Source: Chitinophagaceae bacterium
GTDB lineage: Bacteria; Bacteroidota; Bacteroidia; Chitinophagales; Chitinophagaceae
Assembly: GCA_947458275.1 (NCBI GenBank)
Contig: CANGYR010000001.1
Location: 1 to 64,000 of the forward strand
Length of the DNA: 64,000 bases
Direction: 5' to 3'
Of the stretch, positions 1 through 8,413 are shown in pieces. The notes under the pieces were generated by a model. The model had not been told where the DNA came from. It saw only the letters and a list, made by a program, of their open reading frames with translations, and did no database searches. Every line of letters begins with the position of its first letter. The stretch's first letter is position 1. Both the position numbers and the translations under genes were made by a program.

Positions 1-89
1 TAGCTGACAAAAAATCGGCTGTCCGGTAAAAAAAGTACTTTTGCTCATGGGCTATTTTTTTGTGTGGTAACTCAAAAATAACCATGATT

Positions 90-113
90 GGAGAACTTCG
101 GTTCTCCTTTTTA
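90..113 (+). terminator. Rho-independent terminator with UUCG loop
   Basis: A perfect 7-bp stem (GGAGAAC/GTTCTCC) closes a TTCG tetraloop and is followed by five T. It would end a plus-strand transcript that enters from left of the window. No gene for that transcript can be identified in bases 1-89. Confidence 0.8.
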
Positions 114-145
114 TATTTGTAGTAGAAATTTAACCGGACAACAGT

Positions 146-234
146 GATTTGAAGATGTGGAAATTTTAAAATTTACCCCGCTCTTAATAAGCATTTTCAT
201 TTCCACATCTCCACATCTCCTAATTTCCTAATTA
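146..234. repeat. Inverted word-repeat element (gatgtgg / ccacatc)
   Basis: The left arm contains gatgtggaaat. The right arm contains its complement atttccacatc, followed by more ccacatctcc-type words. It lies just past the stop of the DUF3810 gene. The same words recur at 38475-38639. It belongs to the element class described in the findings. Confidence 0.6.
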
Positions 235-1304
235 ATCCCGTAGTACGCCACCAAATACCCCACCACTTCACTGTAGCTCATCATTCCCTTTGGTTGATTA
301 TTGCTCAGCAGAAATTTATCGTACATCCAGGTGTCCATTGGCTCCAGAATGGTTTCATGTTTTTTATTGAATTGCTTCCAGCTAATAATATCCTGTTTCA
401 CCGGCTCGGATAGTTTATTACGGTAAAGCATAGCCGAAGATGAATCAGCCAGGTAAAGATTTCTGTTGGCATACAAGAACATATCCAGATAGGCAGAATA
501 ATGCAATAAGGTGTCTGACGATGCGGTAGCTGCCAAAAATCCTGCAAAATTAGCTTCCATTTCTTTTGCATACCCAAGCTGGTGGGCAACTTCATGACAA
601 CTGATAAAAGGGCGTAAAAATGCCGGCACGGTAGTATTCACCTGCGCTTCACCGGTAAAAGGATTGTAATATCCTGTGAAACCGGCATAATTGCCAAACC
701 AGCCCCACATGGAAGATTTAACGGAAGGTGATTTGTATTGAAAGAAAGGATATTTTTTCGCAGCAGCTTCGTAAGCATTTGTAACCAGCTCAAACAATCG
801 ACGATCATCGGGATAAACAATTTTGTTTCGAAGAAGAGATTGTTTTGAATCATTGACCTTGTCAAGTAGAATTGAATTTAACTGAATAAGTTCTTTCTTT
901 TCATATTTTTTAATACTCAGTCCTAATTGTCCGGCTATCCCAATTCTGTCATAATTCAATCCCCAAAGAACTGAAAAAGCAATGTATACAAAACAGACAT
1001 AAATGAATAATTTCCGAAGCTTATTGAAAACAACCGCCTTTTTAAAACTCCAATTGTTTTGTATGATTTTCTTTACATATAGACAGGTCTTCCAAAATAG
1101 CGCGAAAATCAATAGTCCGTATAACAGATCACCAAAACTGAAAGGGATGAAGCCAAAAATGCTGCGAAGCAGAACGCTGGTTTTTCTGTAAAAGTTACCA
1201 GTATATTGTTGCTCAACCCTGAGGGCATCGCTTCCAAAATAATGGATAATCAGACAATATATGCCCAAAATCAACGGTGTCCATAAGTTTTTAAATCGAT
1301 GCAT
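228..1304 (-). CDS. DUF3810 family membrane protein, putative zinc metallopeptidase
   Basis: The protein has about 358 residues. Three hydrophobic segments in the first 120 residues (starting LWTPLILGIYCLIIHYF) are followed by a soluble region. That region holds an HEVAH zinc-binding motif (HExxH) followed by GYAKEMEANFAGF, whose downstream acidic residues fit a gluzincin-like third ligand. This arrangement is typical of DUF3810, which occurs in Bacteroidota and has no established substrate. The ATG at 1304 begins MHRFKNLW. A GTG five codons upstream (1319) is also possible. The gene is divergent from the DUF177-rpmF-plsX group. Family assignment is good; protease activity is inferred from the motif only. 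Confidence 0.85.
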   Translation of the reverse strand: MHRFKNLWTPLILGIYCLIIHYFGSDALRVEQQYTGNFYRKTSVLLRSIFGFIPFSFGDLLYGLLIFALFWKTCLYVKKIIQNNWSFKKAVVFNKLRKLFIYVCFVYIAFSVLWGLNYDRIGIAGQLGLSIKKYEKKELIQLNSILLDKVNDSKQSLLRNKIVYPDDRRLFELVTNAYEAAAKKYPFFQYKSPSVKSSMWGWFGNYAGFTGYYNPFTGEAQVNTTVPAFLRPFISCHEVAHQLGYAKEMEANFAGFLAATASSDTLLHYSAYLDMFLYANRNLYLADSSSAMLYRNKLSEPVKQDIISWKQFNKKHETILEPMDTWMYDKFLLSNNQPKGMMSYSEVVGYLVAYYGIN

Positions 1305-1402
1305 GAGACCAATTTGCACGTAAAATTAGGTTTGAAAATGAGTTTTGAAGACAAATCAGCATAAAACACCCCAACAATTAGGAAAAATTCATAAAATTCG
1401 CT

Positions 1403-1410
1403 TACCTTTG
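1403..1410 (+). promoter_or_regulatory. Bacteroidota -7 element (TACCTTTG)
   Basis: TACCTTTG matches the TAnnTTTG -7 consensus of Bacteroidota and lies 21 nt before the DUF177 ATG at 1432. No clear -33 TTG is seen. Its position supports the ATG at 1432 over the upstream TTG at 1345. Confidence 0.55.
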
Positions 1411-1431
1411 CCGTCCTTTAAACTGAGCGAA

Positions 1432-1974
1432 ATGGGTAAAAGGAGGGCATATGAAATTGCTTTTGTCGGACTGAAGCCCGGAATTCACCAGTTTAATTAC
1501 GAGTTAGACGATCAGTTCTTTGTTGAAAAAGGCGCCAAGGATTTCACCAATGCAAATGCCAATGTGAAATTATTGCTTGACAAACACCAGGGTTTTATGT
1601 TGCTCACATTTGAAATCGGCGGCAAAGCTGATGTAAACTGTGACCGATGCGGGAATCCTCTTCAAATTGGTCTTTGGGACGAATTTAAGATGGTAGTTAA
1701 GCTGGTTGACAACCCGGAGGAAATGAACGAACAGGAAGAAGACCCTGACGTATTTTATATTTCCAGAACGGAAAGTCATCTTGACGTGAGTGACTGGATA
1801 TATGAGTTTGTACTCCTGAGTATCCCCATGCAGAGTATGTGCGATGAAAAAGATATGGGTGGCCCGCAGTGTAATCAGGAAGTGCTGAAAAAACTCAAAG
1901 AAATGGAAGCCAGACACAAAGAAGAACATACCAATCCTTTATGGAAAGGACTGGAGCAGTTCAAAAAAAATTAA
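1432..1974 (+). CDS. DUF177 (YceD-like) protein
   Basis: The protein has 180 residues and starts MGKRRAYEIAFVGLKPG, which matches how Bacteroidota DUF177 proteins begin. The frame stays open back to a TTG at 1345, but those 29 residues are not typical and overlap the promoter element. A CDRCGNPL motif near residues 67-74 and a later cysteine (MCDEKDMGGPQCN) may bind metal. YceD/DUF177 proteins are nearly always encoded directly before rpmF and are linked to rRNA or ribosome biogenesis. Here the gap to rpmF is 53 nt. The family call is strong and the molecular role is inferred from context. Confidence 0.88.
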   Translation: MGKRRAYEIAFVGLKPGIHQFNYELDDQFFVEKGAKDFTNANANVKLLLDKHQGFMLLTFEIGGKADVNCDRCGNPLQIGLWDEFKMVVKLVDNPEEMNEQEEDPDVFYISRTESHLDVSDWIYEFVLLSIPMQSMCDEKDMGGPQCNQEVLKKLKEMEARHKEEHTNPLWKGLEQFKKN

Positions 1975-2027
1975 ACCCCTGTCGCCTATATCGACAGCAT
2001 CATAAAGTAAATTAAAACAGAACAGTC

Positions 2028-2222
2028 ATGCCAAATCCAAAGAGGCGTCATTCGCAACAACGCAGTGCAAAAAGAAGAACTCATTATAAAGCTGTTGAGC
2101 CTACATTGAGTAAAGATGCTACTACCGGCGAATTACATGTACGCCACCGCGCTCATGTCAGTGAGGGTAAATTGTACTACAAAGGAAAACTTGTAGCAGA
2201 AAAAGCACCTTTAAAAGCTTAA
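2028..2222 (+). CDS. rpmF: 50S ribosomal protein L32
   Basis: The protein has 64 residues and begins MPNPKRRHSQQRSAKRRTHYK, the usual basic N-terminus of bacterial L32. It is a structural protein of the large subunit near the peptidyl transferase region. The zinc-binding cysteines of some L32 proteins are absent, so this is the Cys-minus form. It sits between DUF177 and plsX, the conserved order in many bacteria. Confidence 0.97.
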   Translation: MPNPKRRHSQQRSAKRRTHYKAVEPTLSKDATTGELHVRHRAHVSEGKLYYKGKLVAEKAPLKA

Positions 2223-2242
2223 TCTTCCATTTTAAAATGCTG

Positions 2243-2298
2243 ATTCCAAAATCAGGGCTTGAAAAAACATCAGACCGGATTTTGGAATTTTAATTTTT
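2243..2298 (+). terminator. Terminator or attenuator between rpmF and plsX
   Basis: An 11-bp inverted repeat (ATTCCAAAATC / GATTTTGGAAT) has a 24-nt loop and is followed by TTTAATTTTT. It fills most of the 88-bp gap between rpmF and plsX. It probably lets only part of the ribosomal-protein transcription reach plsX. Confidence 0.5.
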
Positions 2299-2310
2299 AT
2301 CTTTTCTCAG

Positions 2311-3261
2311 ATGATCAGGATAGGAATAGACATGATGGGTGGTGATTATGCACCGCTGGAAGCAATCAAAGGTGTTGCCTCCTTTACGGAAGGTAATTCT
2401 GCTGCAGTCCATTGCATACTTATCGGAGATGAAAATATCCTCAATAAGCATTTGAATGACTACCCTCTCCCTGCCGGCTCTTTCAGCATCGTACACGCTC
2501 CTGAAGTAATTGAGATGCACGAGCATCCCACCAAGGCCCTGAAAGAAAAACAACAATCTTCCATTGCAATAGGATTTCATTTACTGGCAACCGGTAAAAT
2601 AGATGGATTTATCAGTGCCGGCAATACCGGTGCCATGATGGTTGGAGCCCTGTTCAGCATAAAAGCTATCGAAGGAGTCATCCGACCTACCATCGGTGCT
2701 TACATTCCACGTGAAGATGGTTCCTTGGGATTATTGTTGGATGTGGGACTAAATGCAGACTGCAAACCTGAAAACCTGAATCAGTTTGCCATACTGGGAG
2801 CACTCTTTGCAAAACACATCCTTAAAATAGACTCCCCTCGTGTGGGGCTCGTAAACATCGGAGAAGAAGAAGGAAAAGGAAATATATTGGCTCAGGCCGC
2901 CTATCCCCTGCTAAAAGAAAATACACAAATCAATTTTGTCGGCAATATCGAAGGAAGAGACATCCTCCTCAATAAAGCAGATGTAATGGTTTGCGAAGGC
3001 TTTACAGGAAATGTAGTGCTTAAACTGGCGGAGAGCGTTTACGATATTGTACAACGGAGAAAAATAAAAGACGAACACTTTGAAAGATTCAACTTTGAAT
3101 CATACGGTGGCGTACCCGTTCTGGGGGTATCTAAGCCGGTAATTATAGGCCATGGCATCTCTCAGGCCACTGCCTTCAAAAATATGATTAACATCGCTTG
3201 CAGAATGATGGAAACGGATCTCACCGGAAAAATCCAGGAAAGCTTCTCCGATAAATTCTAA
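2311..3261 (+). CDS. plsX: Phosphate acyltransferase PlsX
   Basis: The protein has 316 residues and begins MIRIGIDMMGGDYAP, the PlsX signature (DxMGGD.AP). Other conserved segments are SAGNTGAMM and FTGNVVLK. PlsX makes acyl-phosphate from acyl-ACP as the first step of glycerophospholipid synthesis by the PlsX/PlsY route and is a peripheral cytoplasmic membrane enzyme. In most Bacteroidota fabH follows plsX. Here the next gene is an unrelated lipoprotein, so that linkage is broken. Confidence 0.97.
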   Translation: MIRIGIDMMGGDYAPLEAIKGVASFTEGNSAAVHCILIGDENILNKHLNDYPLPAGSFSIVHAPEVIEMHEHPTKALKEKQQSSIAIGFHLLATGKIDGFISAGNTGAMMVGALFSIKAIEGVIRPTIGAYIPREDGSLGLLLDVGLNADCKPENLNQFAILGALFAKHILKIDSPRVGLVNIGEEEGKGNILAQAAYPLLKENTQINFVGNIEGRDILLNKADVMVCEGFTGNVVLKLAESVYDIVQRRKIKDEHFERFNFESYGGVPVLGVSKPVIIGHGISQATAFKNMINIACRMMETDLTGKIQESFSDKF

Positions 3262-3392
3262 ACGAAAGAAATCCTTCCGATCATCATTTTTATCATAAAC
3301 ATTTCTTAGATTTAGTTGTTGTTTGATTGCTATGTGGCAATAGCAAGAATTTAAATAACAAAAAAGTTAAACAACGTATTAAATTCACACGT

Positions 3393-4199
3393 ATGAATGT
3401 TAAAATCTTTTCATTTTTTCTTTTAACTGTTTTTTCTTTACTCGGATGTAAAAATGAAAAACCACTATCCTGTGATGATGTCAATTTTAGTTTAAGCATT
3501 ACTAAAACTGATGTAACGCAAAATCCAGCCAACGGAACTATCACGGCTACTGCCAGTGGAGGAGAAGGGTTTACCTATACAATTGGATCTACAACCAACT
3601 CTACCGGAAAATTTGAAAATCTTCCTGCGGGCACCTACACAGTTGTAGGCAGAAATTCAATTGGTTGTTCCAAATCTCAGTTGATTGTCATTGATTCAAA
3701 TATACCCGGTGATCCCTGTACCAATAACAGCATCACTATAAATGCCACAAGTACTCCTGCAACACCTTGTGTGGCAGGCAACGGAACAATTAATATATCT
3801 GCAGGTGGTTCTACAGGTTTTACATACAATCTGAATGGAGGAGCTTTTCAAAATTCAAACGTTTTCGGGAACCTCGCAGTCGGAACATACAACATCACCG
3901 TAAAAGATGTTAATGGTTGTTCCAAAACACAACAAGTATCAATTGCTGTGGCTCCTGCAGGACCCAACTTTACCAATGTAAAAAATATCATCAAATCAAA
4001 CTGCGGAGGTTGTCATCTCAACGGCGGCAGTTCAGGCGGCGTCAACTACGACAACGATTGCAGCATTGTAAACGGCTGGAACAAAATAAATGAAGAATGC
4101 GTAATCAGATCTTCTATGCCTCCCAGCGGACCACTCTCATCAAACCTGAAAGCACAAATCACTGCATGGGTAAATGCCGGACACAGGTACTCCGATTAA
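3393..4199 (+). CDS. Lipoprotein with SprB-like repeats and a CxxCH haem c domain
   Basis: The protein has 268 residues and starts MNVKIFSFFLL with a lipobox ending LLGC (Cys19). Two SprB-like repeats follow (about residues 40-98 and 120-180), each with a glycine-rich FTYTIG/FTYNLNG strand, a LPAGTYTV or LAVGTYNI strand and a GCS ending. The C-terminal 75 residues hold CGGCH, a single haem c motif, and a downstream SSMPPS that could give the distal Met ligand. The C-terminal domain is closely related to the next gene's product. It is probably a surface or periplasmic electron-transfer lipoprotein; this is inferred. An upstream TTG (3327) is not preferred. Confidence 0.8.
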   Translation: MNVKIFSFFLLTVFSLLGCKNEKPLSCDDVNFSLSITKTDVTQNPANGTITATASGGEGFTYTIGSTTNSTGKFENLPAGTYTVVGRNSIGCSKSQLIVIDSNIPGDPCTNNSITINATSTPATPCVAGNGTINISAGGSTGFTYNLNGGAFQNSNVFGNLAVGTYNITVKDVNGCSKTQQVSIAVAPAGPNFTNVKNIIKSNCGGCHLNGGSSGGVNYDNDCSIVNGWNKINEECVIRSSMPPSGPLSSNLKAQITAWVNAGHRYSD

Positions 4200-4243
4200 T
4201 TAACTATCTTTATGATGATAAACAACTTTATAATTGCTAATCT

Positions 4244-4612
4244 ATGGTTGTATCATTAAAGAAAATACCTCTGCTGATTATCCTGGCATCGCTATGTGTT
4301 TTGTCAAGTTGCTACTTCGACAAAGAAGACTTGCTATACCCTACCAATTGCATATCTGCAAATGATGTGAAAGGCCCCAAATTCACCGAAGTGGAGTCAC
4401 TGATTAAATCCAGTTGCAACGGATGCCATCTCAACGGAGGAAACGACGGCGGCTATAATTTCGATGGATTTTGCAGTATAGTAAACAGCTGGAATGCGAT
4501 ATACAATTCCTGTGTAATCAGATCAGACATGCCTCCTGGATCACCACTCAATGCAAATCAAAAACAAATGATTACTGATTGGGTGAATGCCGGACACCGT
4601 TATACCGATTAG
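4244..4612 (+). CDS. Small lipoprotein with a CxxCH haem c motif
   Basis: The protein has 122 residues. A signal peptide ends in VLSSC (lipobox Cys23). The rest is one domain with CNGCH at about residues 57-61 and MPPGSP further on. From FTEVESLIKSSC to the end (VNAGHRYTD) it parallels the C-terminal domain of the preceding gene, so the two arose by duplication. One copy has gained or kept the SprB-like repeats and this one lacks them. Covalent haem attachment would need a cytochrome c maturation system elsewhere in the genome. Confidence 0.8.
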   Translation: MVVSLKKIPLLIILASLCVLSSCYFDKEDLLYPTNCISANDVKGPKFTEVESLIKSSCNGCHLNGGNDGGYNFDGFCSIVNSWNAIYNSCVIRSDMPPGSPLNANQKQMITDWVNAGHRYTD

Positions 4613-4652
4613 TTTAAACAGCGTTTTATTTTTTAAGTTAAATACTCCCTCC

Positions 4653-5210
4653 ATGTTGTATAAATATATTTTCACTGTCACTTTTTATTTTTTGATTGCC
4701 TTTGCAAATGCTCAAATCAAATACTTTGCCACAAAAACCGGACAAACCTACTTTGATGCAGGCACAGGAATAGAAGACATTAAAGCTATCAACAAATCAA
4801 CTACTTCTGTCATTGAGCCATCCACTGGCAGAATTGAGTTCTCTATGAATATTAAAGAGTTCAAATTCAAAAGACAGTTGATGGAAGATCATTTTAATGA
4901 GAATTATATGGAAAGCGACAAGTTTCCAAAATCTGTTTTCAAAGGAAAATTTTCCAATATTGAAAACATTGACTTTAATAAAGACGGCACATATGCTGCA
5001 ACTGTGAAGGGCACAATGGAAATACATGGTGTAAAAAAAGAAATTGAAACTACGGGTACTATAAAAGTATCAGATAAAACTATTACTGCTTCTGCTTCAT
5101 TTGATGTAAAGCTGGAAGATTATAAGGTTGATGTACCAAGTATCGTCGGAATAAAAATATCCGAAAAAGCAAAAATTAAAGTAAACTGCACTTATACCCC
5201 ATATAACTAA
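4653..5210 (+). CDS. YceI family periplasmic protein
   Basis: The protein has 185 residues. The N-terminal signal peptide ends FANA before QIKYF. The body has the YceI lipocalin-like pattern: FDAGTGIEDIKA near the start, MNIKEFKFKRQLMEDHF, the FPKSVFKGKF strand and MEIHGVKKEI. YceI proteins bind isoprenoid or other amphiphilic molecules in the periplasm. It follows the two haem c lipoproteins and is 6 nt from the DUF5777 gene, a neighbourhood often seen in Bacteroidota. The start at 4653 places the signal peptide at the N-terminus; the longer frame from 4587 is rejected. Confidence 0.88.
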   Translation: MLYKYIFTVTFYFLIAFANAQIKYFATKTGQTYFDAGTGIEDIKAINKSTTSVIEPSTGRIEFSMNIKEFKFKRQLMEDHFNENYMESDKFPKSVFKGKFSNIENIDFNKDGTYAATVKGTMEIHGVKKEIETTGTIKVSDKTITASASFDVKLEDYKVDVPSIVGIKISEKAKIKVNCTYTPYN

Positions 5211-5216
5211 CTTTAT

Positions 5217-6170
5217 ATGTCTCGAAATTTTATCAAATTATTCCTGTCAGTTATTACCGTCTTCCTTTCTTTTAATTCATTCGCCCAGGATGATTTATTA
5301 TCAATGGTTGAGAAAAAAGATGAAAAGAAAAAAGAGTACGTCAACAATGCATTCAAATCAAGTAGGGTAATTAACGGACATTCTATAGAATTTATAGGCA
5401 AAGGCGTTTTGGACTTCAGGATACTTCATCGTTTCGGAACGGTAAATTCCGGAGCTGTTAACCTATTCGGACTCGATCAGGCAAGCATGAGAATGGGATT
5501 TGATTATGGCGTCACAAAAGATCTGACAGTTGGCGTTGGCAGAAGTACTGCTTTAAAAGAATTTGACGGATTTATTAAATACAGACCAATCCAACAATCT
5601 GTTGGAGGAAAGGGTTCTTCTCCCGTATCAGTAGTGCTGGTAACCGGAATGACACTAACTTCTCAGCCATGGATCAATCCTGAAAGAAAAAATTTTTTCA
5701 GCAGCCGTCTTGGATTTTATAATCAGGTAATTGTGGGCAGAAAATTTTCTGAAAATTTCAGCGCTCAAATTGCTCCAACTCACGTTCATTTAAATCTGGT
5801 TAAAGGAGTAAATTATACCAATGACATTTTTGCTGTTGGCCTGGGAGCGAGATATAAATTCACCAAACGTGTGGCTTTTGTGGTTGACTATCACTATATC
5901 CTAAAACCATTTGAAGATGACGATGATGACAACGAAAGTTCAAATCCACAGTTTGATGTTCTAAAAAACCCTCTCTCCGTCGGATTTGACATTGAAACAG
6001 GCGGCCACGTGTTTCAATTACATTTTTCCAATGCCACCGGCATGAATGAAAAAGCTTTCATAACAAACACTACCAATTCATGGGGAAGAGGTGAAATAAG
6101 ATTCGGATTTAATCTATCCAGAGTTTTCACTGTCTCCGGAAATAAAAATCTGTCAAAAGAGTGGAAATAG
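5217..6170 (+). CDS. DUF5777 family beta-barrel protein
   Basis: The protein has 317 residues. A signal peptide ends FNSFAQ before DDLLSMVEKK. After a charged linker the sequence is rich in alternating strands (RILHRFGTVN, LTVGVGRSTAL, GLGARYKFTKRVAFVVDYHY), as in an outer-membrane barrel. An acidic stretch DDDDDNESSN lies near residue 238. DUF5777 proteins accompany YceI and cytochrome-like lipoproteins in this phylum; their function is not established. It is the last gene of the co-directional set starting at 3393. Confidence 0.85.
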   Translation: MSRNFIKLFLSVITVFLSFNSFAQDDLLSMVEKKDEKKKEYVNNAFKSSRVINGHSIEFIGKGVLDFRILHRFGTVNSGAVNLFGLDQASMRMGFDYGVTKDLTVGVGRSTALKEFDGFIKYRPIQQSVGGKGSSPVSVVLVTGMTLTSQPWINPERKNFFSSRLGFYNQVIVGRKFSENFSAQIAPTHVHLNLVKGVNYTNDIFAVGLGARYKFTKRVAFVVDYHYILKPFEDDDDDNESSNPQFDVLKNPLSVGFDIETGGHVFQLHFSNATGMNEKAFITNTTNSWGRGEIRFGFNLSRVFTVSGNKNLSKEWK

Positions 6171-6262
6171 TATTTTAAGTCGTAAAAGTCTACAATGGAA
6201 GCGCAATTATGACAATTCCATGATAATAAAAATATTGATTTTTTCAACCTTTGCACTTCCAA

Positions 6263-8389
6263 ATGCAAAGGTTTTTTTTATACATATTTTCTCTGATTTT
6301 CTCTGCAAATGCTGTAGCTCAGCAAGATAGTACCTCTGTTAACAACAATCTGCTGGAAGAAATTGTAGTCACCTCTACCCGCACCGAAATGAAGCTCGGA
6401 AACGTAGCTGTTCCGGTAAAAATTATTAGCCAAAAAACAATTCAGCAAGCCGGATCACTCAGATTAAAAGATATCCTTCAGGAGCAATCAGGATTGTACA
6501 TAACCAACGGCTTTGGCGCAGGAGTACAAATGCAGGGATTAAACCCGGACTACACACTAATCTTACTTAATGGCGAGCCATTAGTTGGAAGAACTGCTGG
6601 TGTGTTTGACATCAACAGAATATCTATAGGCAATATCAAAAAAATTGAAATTGTAAAAGGCCCCTCCTCGAGTTTATATGGCTCCGAAGCAATGGCCGGG
6701 GTTATTAATATTATTACTGACAATTCATTCAAAAAAAATCTGGAAGCATCTCTGCGATATGGATTTGGAAATCCCAATAAAGGATGGAGCTCTCCTTTTT
6801 CACAAAATTCATTCAAAAACATAGATTTCAATATTCAGGGCGCTGCCACCATCAACAAAACAGGCATTCAGTATGCATCCAATATCTATTACCTGGACGG
6901 AATCAGTTACAGACCATTCTCAACAGACAGAATACCGCAACCGCAATACAGAATTGCCAACCAGCTTCAAATCAATCATCCTTTTTCAGAAAAAACAAAA
7001 CTGAGTATTTTGCTCAGGCATAGTCTGGATTATTTTAAACAGGAGTTTTCTGTCACCAACAATGGAAACATCATCAAATCATTTGGCAGAGAGGCTAATA
7101 ATGACATTAATATCAATCCCGTAATTACCCATCAGTTTAATAAAAGAATCAAATCCTCTCTTCGATTATATACCACTATATACAACGGCTCGCAACGATT
7201 GAATTTTGAAAACAAACCCGACAGCAGTTATATTGATGAATTCCGTCAGAATTTTTACCGTGTAGAAAATCAAACCGACTTCAGCTGGAATAAATCACGA
7301 ATGACTATCGGTGGCGGATACACGATAGACCAGGCCAGATCCACCAGATATGATAACATATCCAATACGAAGCAAAATGACATCGTATATGGATATGTAC
7401 AACATGAGTGGACACCTCACAATACAATTTCAGTCATATCCGGCTTTCGCTATGACTACAACCGTCTTTTTGCAGCAGCTTTCAGTCCGAAGCTTGCTTT
7501 GAGATACAGGCCAACCGAAAGAATCTCTTTCAATGCATCCATAGGCCGTGGTTTCAAAGCGCCTGATTTCAGACAGCTCTATCTGAATTTTACCAATATT
7601 GCTGCAGGAGGATATTCTGTTCTGGGCAGTATAGACGCAGTACGAATCATTAATGAATTACAAACACTGGGACAAATTGCTGAAATAAAATCTGATTTTA
7701 GCAGACTATCCTCTCTTAAACCGGAATTTTCAACCGGAATAAATATAGGTGCCACCTACTACCCTATTAATAAATTATCATTTACAGTCAATGTTTTCAG
7801 GAATGATATTTCGGAATTGATTGACTCCAGACAAGTAGCCACCAGAACCAACGGCGGTCAGATATTTAGCTATATCAATATAAAAAATGCCTACACACAA
7901 GGTGGTGAAATTGAAACAAACTGGCAGGCACTAAAATCTCTAAAAATTTCTGCAGGCTATCAGTTGCTGTTGACAGCAGATAAAGATGAATTGTCAAAAG
8001 TAAAAGAAGGAAAAGTTTATGTAAGAAATCCCAATGGCATAAGCAGGCTAATCAACAGAAATGAATATGTCGGGCTACCCAACAGAAGCAAACACATGAT
8101 CAACCTTAAATTGAATTATGAAACAGCTTCTCGTTTTTTTGCCACTGTAAGACTCATCTACCGAAGCCGCTGGACAGTTGCCGACAGCGATGGCAATGGA
8201 GTGCACAACTTGCAGGATGAACATGCAAAAGGTTTTCTATTGACCAATATTTCAGCCGGCAAAGAATTAAAGAATGGAATTAGCATTAATGCAGGTATAG
8301 ACAACCTGTTAAATTATCAAGACGCAACATACCTGCCAAACCTTCAAGGTAGAATGATATACTTTGGAATCAGATATAAATTAATTTAA
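6263..8389 (+). CDS. TonB-dependent outer-membrane receptor, probable haem receptor
   Basis: The protein has about 708 residues. A signal peptide (MQRFFLYIFSLIFSANAVAQ) precedes a TonB box-like EEIVVTSTRTE. The plug domain follows, with IEIVKGPSSSLYGSEAMAGVINI, then a large barrel. A GFKAPDFRQLYLNF segment resembles the FRAP region of haem receptors, and the C-terminus ends in a strand (MIYFGIRYKLI). The HmuY-type lipoprotein 25 nt downstream makes haem the likely substrate. The ATG at 6263 lies only 12 nt after a ctttg -7-like element, which suggests a very short leader. Confidence 0.92.
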   Translation: MQRFFLYIFSLIFSANAVAQQDSTSVNNNLLEEIVVTSTRTEMKLGNVAVPVKIISQKTIQQAGSLRLKDILQEQSGLYITNGFGAGVQMQGLNPDYTLILLNGEPLVGRTAGVFDINRISIGNIKKIEIVKGPSSSLYGSEAMAGVINIITDNSFKKNLEASLRYGFGNPNKGWSSPFSQNSFKNIDFNIQGAATINKTGIQYASNIYYLDGISYRPFSTDRIPQPQYRIANQLQINHPFSEKTKLSILLRHSLDYFKQEFSVTNNGNIIKSFGREANNDININPVITHQFNKRIKSSLRLYTTIYNGSQRLNFENKPDSSYIDEFRQNFYRVENQTDFSWNKSRMTIGGGYTIDQARSTRYDNISNTKQNDIVYGYVQHEWTPHNTISVISGFRYDYNRLFAAAFSPKLALRYRPTERISFNASIGRGFKAPDFRQLYLNFTNIAAGGYSVLGSIDAVRIINELQTLGQIAEIKSDFSRLSSLKPEFSTGINIGATYYPINKLSFTVNVFRNDISELIDSRQVATRTNGGQIFSYINIKNAYTQGGEIETNWQALKSLKISAGYQLLLTADKDELSKVKEGKVYVRNPNGISRLINRNEYVGLPNRSKHMINLKLNYETASRFFATVRLIYRSRWTVADSDGNGVHNLQDEHAKGFLLTNISAGKELKNGISINAGIDNLLNYQDATYLPNLQGRMIYFGIRYKLI

Positions 8390-8413
8390 AAACCAAAATT
8401 TAAAAACTAGAAA

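Noticed and set aside
1345-1431. DUF177 start at TTG 1345
   Set aside because: The extra 29 residues span a -7 promoter element and do not look like the family; the ATG at 1432 fits both.
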